Shown in pieces: positions 57,568-64,000 of a stretch of 64,000 bases of DNA. The notes under the pieces were generated by a model. The model saw only the letters and a program-made list of their open reading frames with translations, had not been told where the DNA came from and did no database searches. Numbering within the stretch: position 1 is the stretch's first letter; the number at the start of each line of letters is the position of its first letter. Made by a program: the position numbers and the translations under genes. Source of the stretch: Stomorhina lunata (taxonomy: Eukaryota > Arthropoda > Insecta > Diptera > Rhiniidae); NCBI GenBank assembly GCA_933228675.1, contig OW121743.1, positions 18,160,584 to 18,224,583 on the forward strand, read 5' to 3'.

Positions 57568-60500
57568 TTCTATAGAAAAATTAAGTTTTTCTATAGAAAA
57601 ATTAAGTTTTTCTATAGAAAAATTAAGTTTTTTTATAGAAAAATTAAGTTTTTCTATAGAAAAATTAAGTTTTTCTATAGAAAAATTAAGTTTTTCTATA
57701 GAAAAATTGAGTTTTTCTATAGAAAAATTAAGTTTTTCTATAGAAAAATTAAGTTTTTCTATAAAAAAATTAAGTTTTTCTATAGAAAAATTAAGTTTTT
57801 CTATAGAAAAATTAAGTTTTTCTATAGAAAAATTAAGTTTTTCTAATTAAAATTAAGTTTTTCTATAGAAAAATTAAGTTTTTCTATAGAAAAATTAAGT
57901 TTTTCTATAGAAAAATTAAGTTTTTCTATAGAAAAATTGAGTTTTTCTATAGAAAAATTAAGTTTTTCTATAAAAAAATTGAGTTTTTCTATAGAAAAAT
58001 TAAGTTTTTCTATAGAAAAATTGAGTTTTTCTATAGAAAAATTAAGTTTTTCTATAGAAAAATTAAGTTTTTCTATAGAAAAATTAAGTTTTTCTATAAA
58101 AAAATTAAGTTTTTCTATAGAAAAATTAAGTTTTTCTATAGAAAAATTAAGTTTTTCTATAGAAAAATTAAGTTTTTCAATAGAAAAATTAAGTTTTTCT
58201 ATAGAAAAATTAAGTTTTTCTATAGAAAAATTAAGTTTTTCTATAGAAAAATTAAGTTTTTCTATAGAAAAATTAAGTTTTTCTATAGAAAAATTGAGTT
58301 TTTCTATAGAAAAATTAAGTTTTTCTATAGAAAAATTAAGTTTTTCTATAGAAAAATTAAGTTTTTGAAAAATTAAGTTTTTCTATAGAAAAATTAAGTT
58401 TTTCTATAGAAAAATTAAGTTTTTCTATAGAAAAATTAAGTTTTTCTATAGAAAAATTAAGTTTTTCTATAGAAAAATTAAGTTTTTCTATAGAAAAATT
58501 AAGTTTTTCTATAGAAAAATTAAGTTTTTCTATAGAAAAATTAAGTTTTTCTATAGAAAAATTAAGTTTTTCTATAGAAAAATTAAGTTTTTCTATAGAA
58601 AAATTAAGTTTTTCTATAGAAAAATTAAGTTTTTCTATAGAAAAATTAAGTTTTTCTATAGAAAAATTAAGTTTTTCTATAGAAAAATTAAGTTTTTCTA
58701 TAGAAAAATTAAGTTTTTCTATAGAAAAATTAAGTTTTTCTATAGAAAAATTAAGTTTTTCTATAGAAAAATTAAGTTTTTCTATAGAAAAATTAAGTTT
58801 TTCTATAGAAAAATTAAGTTTTTCTATAGAAAAATTAAGTTTTTCTATAGAAAAATTAAGTTTTTCTATAGAAAAATTAAGTTTTTCTATAGAAAAATTA
58901 AGTTTTTCTATAGAAAAATTAAGTTTTTCTATAGAAAAATTAAGTTTTTCTATAGAAAAATTAAGTTTTTCTATAGAAAAATTAAGTTTTTCTATAGAAA
59001 AATTAAGTTTTTCTATAGAAAAATTAAGTTTTTCTATAGAAAAATTAAGTTTTTCTATAGAAAAATTAAGTTTTTCTATAGAAAAATTAAGTTTTTCTAT
59101 AGAAAAATTAAGTTTTTCTATAGAAAAATTAAGTTTTTCTATAGAAAAATTAAGTTTTTCTATAGAAAAATTAAGTTTTTCTATAGAAAAATTAAGTTTT
59201 TCTATAGAAAAATTAAGTTTTTCTATAGAAAAAATTAAGTTTTTCTATAGAAAAATTAAGTTTTTCTATAGAAAAATTAAGTTTTTCTATAGAAAAATTA
59301 AGTTTTTCTATAGAAAAATTAAGTTTTTCTATAGAAAAATTAAGTTTTTCTATAGAAAAATTAAGTTTTTCTATAGAAAAATTAAGTTTTTCTATAGAAA
59401 AATTAAGTTTTTCTATAGAAAAATTAAGTTTTTCTATAGAAAAATTAAGTTTTTCTATAGAAAAATTAAGTTTTTCTATAGAAAAATTAAGTTTTTCTAT
59501 AGAAAAATTAAGTTTTTCTATAGAAAAATTAAGTTTTTCTATAGAAAAATTAAGTTTTTCTATAGAAAAATTAAGTTTTTCTATAGAAAAATTAAGTTTT
59601 TCTATAGAAAAATTAAGTTTTTCTATAGAAAAATTAAGTTTTTCTATAGAAAAATTAAGTTTTTCTATAGAAAAATTAAGTTTTTCTATAGAAAAATTAA
59701 GTTTTTCTATAGAAAAATTAAGTTTTTCTATAGAAAAATTAAGTTTTTCTATAGAAAAATTAAGTTTTTCTATAGAAAAATTAAGTTTTTCTATAGAAAA
59801 ATTAAGTTTTTCTATAGAAAAATTAAGTTTTTCTATAGAAAAATTAAGTTTTTCTATAGAAAAATTAAGTTTTTCTATAGAAAAATTAAGTTTTTCTATA
59901 GAAAAATTAAGTTTTTCTATAGAAAAATTAAGTTTTTCTATAGAAAAATTAAGTTTTTCTATAGAAAAATTAAGTTTTTCTATAGAAAAATTAAGTTTTT
60001 CTATAGAAAAATTAAGTTTTTCTATAGAAAAATTAAGTTTTTCTATAGAAAAATTAAGTTTTTCTATAGAAAAATTAAGTTTTTCTATAGAAAAATTAAG
60101 TTTTTCTATAGAAAAATTAAGTTTTTCTATAGAAAAATTAAGTTTTTCTATAGAAAAATTAAGTTTTTCTATAGAAAAATTAAGTTTTTCTATAGAAAAA
60201 TTAAGTTTTTCTATAGAAAAATTAAGTTTTTCTATAGAAAAATTAAGTTTTTCTATAGAAAAATTAAGTTTTTCTATAGAAAAATTAAGTTTTTCTATAG
60301 AAAAATTAAGTTTTTCTATAGAAAAATTAAGTTTTTCTATAGAAAAATTAAGTTTTTCTATAGAAAAATTAAGTTTTTCTATAGAAAAATTAAGTTTTTC
60401 TATAGAAATAATTATAGTTTTTCTATAGAAAAATTAAGTTTTTCTATAGAAAAATTAAGTTTTTCTATAGAAAAATTAAGTTTTTCTATAGAAAAATTAA

Positions 60501-63500
60501 GTTTTTCTATAGAAAAATTAAGTTTTTCTATAGAAAAATTAAGTTTTTCTATAGAAAAATTAAGTTTTTCTATAGAAAAATTAAGTTTTTCTATAGAAAA
60601 ATTAAGTTTTTCTATAGAAAAATTAAGTTTTTCTATAGAAAAATTAAGTTTTTCTATAGAAAAATTAAGTTTTTCTATAGAAAAATTAAGTTTTTCTATA
60701 GAAAAATTAAGTTTTTCTATAGAAAAATTAAGTTTTTCTATAGAAAAATTAAGTTTTTCTATAGAAAAATTAAGTTTTTCTATAGAAAAATTAAGTTTTT
60801 CTATAGAAAAATTAAGTTTTTCTATAGAAAAATTAAGTTTTTCTATAGAAAAATTAAGTTTTTCTATAGAAAAATTAAGTTTTTCTATAGAAAAATTAAG
60901 TTTTTCTATAGAAAAATTAAGTTTTTCTATAGAAAAATTAAGTTTTTCTATAGAAAAATTAAGTTTTTCTATAGAAAAATTAAGTTTTTCTATAGAAAAA
61001 TTAAGTTTTTCTATAGAAAAATTAAGTTTTTCTATAGAAAAATTAAGTTTTTCTATAGAAAAATTAAGTTTTTCTATAGAAAAATTAAGTTTTTCTATAG
61101 AAAAATTAAGTTTTTCTATAGAAAAATTAAGTTTTTCTATAGAAAAATTAAGTTTTTCTATAGAAAAATTAAGTTTTTCTATAGAAAAATTAAGTTTTTC
61201 TATAGAAAAATTAAGTTTTTCTATAGAAAAATTAAGTTTTTCTATAGAAAAATTAAGTTTTTCTATAGAAAAATTAAGTTTTTCTATAGAAAAATTAAGT
61301 TTTTCTATAGAAAAATTAAGTTTTTCTATAGAAAAATTAAGTTTTTCTATAGAAAAATTAAGTTTTTCTATAGAAAAATTAAGTTTTTCTATAGAAAAAT
61401 TAAGTTTTTCTATAGAAAAATTAAGTTTTTCTATAGAAAAATTAAGTTTTTCTATAGAAAAATTAAGTTTTTCTATAGAAAAATTAAGTTTTTCTATAGA
61501 AAAATTAAGTTTTTCTATAGAAAAATTAAGTTTTTCTATAGAAAAATTAAGTTTTTCTATAGAAAAATTAAGTTTTTCTATAGAAAAATTAAGTTTTTCT
61601 ATAGAAAAATTAAGTTTTTCTATAGAAAAATTAAGTTTTTCTATAGAAAAATTAAGTTTTTCTATAGAAAAATTAAGTTTTTCTATAGAAAAATTAAGTT
61701 TTTCTATAGAAAAATTAAGTTTTTCTATAGAAAAATTAAGTTTTTCTATAGAAAAATTAAGTTTTTCTATAGAAAAATTAAGTTTTTCTATAGAAAAATT
61801 AAGTTTTTCTATAGAAAAATTAAGTTTTTCTATAGAAAAATTAAGTTTTTCTATAGAAAAATTAAGTTTTTCTATAGAAAAATTAAGTTTTTCTATAGAA
61901 AAATTAAGTTTTTCTATAGAAAAATTAAGTTTTTCTATAGAAAAATTAAGTTTTTCTATAGAAAAATTAAGTTTTTCTATAGAAAAATTAAGTTTTTCTA
62001 TAGAAAAATTAAGTTTTTCTATAGAAAAATTAAGTTTTTCTATAGAAAAATTAAGTTTTTCTATAGAAAAATTAAGTTTTTCTATAGAAAAATTAAGTTT
62101 TTCTATAGAAAAATTAAGTTTTTCTATAGAAAAATTAAGTTTTTCTATAGAAAAATTAAGTTTTTCTATAGAAAAATTAAGTTTTTCTATAGAAAAATTA
62201 AGTTTTTCTATAGAAAAATTAAGTTTTTCTATAGAAAAATTAAGTTTTTCTATAGAAAAATTAAGTTTTTCTATAGAAAAATTAAGTTTTTCTATAGAAA
62301 AATTAAGTTTTTCTATAGAAAAATTAAGTTTTTCTATAGAAAAATTAAGTTTTTCTATAGAAAAATTAAGTTTTTCTATAGAAAAATTAAGTTTTTCTAT
62401 AGAAAAATTAAGTTTTTCTATAGAAAAATTAAGTTTTTCTATAGAAAAATTAAGTTTTTCTATAGAAAAATTAAGTTTTTCTATAGAAAAATTAAGTTTT
62501 TCTATAGAAAAATTAAGTTTTTCTATAGAAAAATTAAGTTTTTCTATAGAAAAATTAAGTTTTTCTATAGAAAAATTAAGTTTTTCTATAGAAAAATTAA
62601 GTTTTTCTATAGAAAAATTAAGTTTTTCTATAGAAAAATTAAGTTTTTCTATAGAAAAATTAAGTTTTTCTATAGAAAAATTAAGTTTTTCTATAGAAAA
62701 ATTAAGTTTTTCTATAGAAAAATTAAGTTTTTCTATAGAAAAATTAAGTTTTTCTATAGAAAAATTAAGTTTTTCTATAGAAAAATTAAGTTTTTCTATA
62801 GAAAAATTAAGTTTTTCTATAGAAAAATTAAGTTTTTCTATAGAAAAATTAAGTTTTTCTATAGAAAAATTAAGTTTTTCTATAGAAAAATTAAGTTTTT
62901 CTATAGAAAAATTAAGTTTTTCTATAGAAAAATTAAGTTTTTCTATAGAAAAATTAAGTTTTTCTATAGAAAAATTAAGTTTTTCTATAGAAAAATTAAG
63001 TTTTTCTATAGAAAAATTAAGTTTTTCTATAGAAAAATTAAGTTTTTCTATAGAAAAATTAAGTTTTTCTATAGAAAAATTAAGTTTTTCTATAGAAAAA
63101 TTAAGTTTTTCTATAGAAAAATTAAGTTTTTCTATAGAAAAATTAAGTTTTTCTATAGAAAAATTAAGTTTTTCTATAGAAAAATTAAGTTTTTCTATAG
63201 AAAAATTAAGTTTTTCTATAGAAAAATTAAGTTTTTCTATAGAAAAATTAAGTTTTTCTATAGAAAAATTAAGTTTTTCTATAGAAAAATTAAGTTTTTC
63301 TATAGAAAAATTAAGTTTTTCTATAGAAAAATTAAGTTTTTCTATAGAAAAATTAAGTTTTTCTATAGAAAAATTAAGTTTTTCTATAGAAAAATTAAGT
63401 TTTTCTATAGAAAAATTAAGTTTTTCTATAGAAAAATTAAGTTTTTCTATAGAAAAATTAAGTTTTTCTATAGAAAAATTAAGTTTTTCTATAGAAAAAT

Positions 63501-64000
63501 TAAGTTTTTCTATAGAAAAATTAAGTTTTTCTATAGAAAAATTAAGTTTTTCTATAGAAAAATTAAGTTTTTCTATAGAAAAATTAAGTTTTTCTATAGA
63601 AAAATTAAGTTTTTCTATAGAAAAATTAAGTTTTTCTATAGAAAAATTAAGTTTTTCTATAGAAAAATTAAGTTTTTCTATAGAAAAATTAAGTTTTTCT
63701 ATAGAAAAATTAAGTTTTTCTATAGAAAAATTAAGTTTTTCTATAGAAAAATTAAGTTTTTCTATAGAAAAATTAAGTTTTTCTATAGAAAAATTAAGTT
63801 TTTCTATAGAAAAATTAAGTTTTTCTATAGAAAAATTAAGTTTTTCTATAGAAAAATTAAGTTTTTCTATAGAAAAATTAAGTTTTTCTATAGAAAAATT
63901 AAGTTTTTCTATAGAAAAATTAAGTTTTTCTATAGAAAAATTAAGTTTTTCTATAGAAAAATTAAGTTTTTCTATAGAAAAATTAAGTTTTTCTATAGAA
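57568..64000. repeat. 21-bp minisatellite, >6.4 kb (CTATAG family E), runs off the window
   Basis: About 306 visible monomers: palindrome TTTTTCTATAGAAAAA plus spacer TTAAG. The first ~800 bases carry variants (TTGAG spacers, ATAAAAAAA, TTTTTATAG, a truncated monomer at 58366). From about 58380 to 64000 nearly every monomer is identical; exceptions are an extra A near 59229 and an altered monomer near 60409. The left edge lies in the assembly gap and the right edge is outside the window. Either recent expansion with homogenisation or assembly smoothing could give this uniformity. Confidence 0.96.

Noticed and set aside
53310..58368. Frames of SFSIEKV / SFSIEKL repeats
   Set aside because: Same cause: a 21-bp period over a palindromic monomer. 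One such frame even spans the assembly gap.

Overview
The window looks like AT-rich, gene-poor DNA from a higher fly, probably a calyptrate such as a blow fly. This is inferred from base composition, the transposon set and the lack of operon-like coding. It could be the inside of a very large intron, or heterochromatin-like intergenic DNA. I find no host protein-coding gene and no tRNA, rRNA or snRNA gene. Almost everything recognisable is a mobile element or a tandem repeat.

Layout. 1-11,000: AT-rich non-coding DNA with a ~21-bp array (1560-2510), a 3-copy ~390-bp repeat (3285-4510) and two blocks of one 31-bp minisatellite (5221-5878 and 7760-8735). 11,050-13,990: a folded-back repeat cluster and a 552-bp retroposon-like insertion with an 11-bp target duplication. 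13,991-19,520: the best gene-bearing element, an apparently complete Transib transposon, a relative of the element that gave rise to RAG1. It encodes a 678-residue transposase with all three acidic residues and the zinc ligands, has ~1.4-kb inverted arms, has CACAGTG at both termini and is flanked by CGTCA on both sides. 21,290-32,290: three degenerate tandem families (periods ~282, ~135 and ~300 bp). 33,252-36,172: a transposase N-terminal fragment that runs directly into a 21-bp minisatellite. 37,325-44,475: a ~7-kb array of 31/33-bp monomers with internal segmental duplications. 46,243-48,890: a truncated MITE (miniature transposon) copy and a ~139-bp tandem array. 48,890-52,169: a decayed RTE-type LINE, split by a mariner-like element of DD41D type and ended by a MITE. 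52,928-54,447: a hAT-type non-autonomous element with an 8-bp target duplication that carries a 21-bp minisatellite inside it. 55,535-57,345: a segment with inverted ends containing a smaller fold-back element. 57,368-57,567: a 200-base assembly gap. 57,568-64,000: a nearly invariant 21-bp minisatellite running off the window.

How the parts relate. The five minisatellite families differ in period (21, 21, 21, 31 and 31/33 bp) and spacer sequence, but every monomer is built round a perfect dyad centred on CTATAG or CTATATAG. One of them lies inside a hAT element with intact boundaries, which suggests how such arrays can be seeded at new sites. The long open reading frames over these arrays arise because 21 and 33 are multiples of three; I do not treat them as genes.
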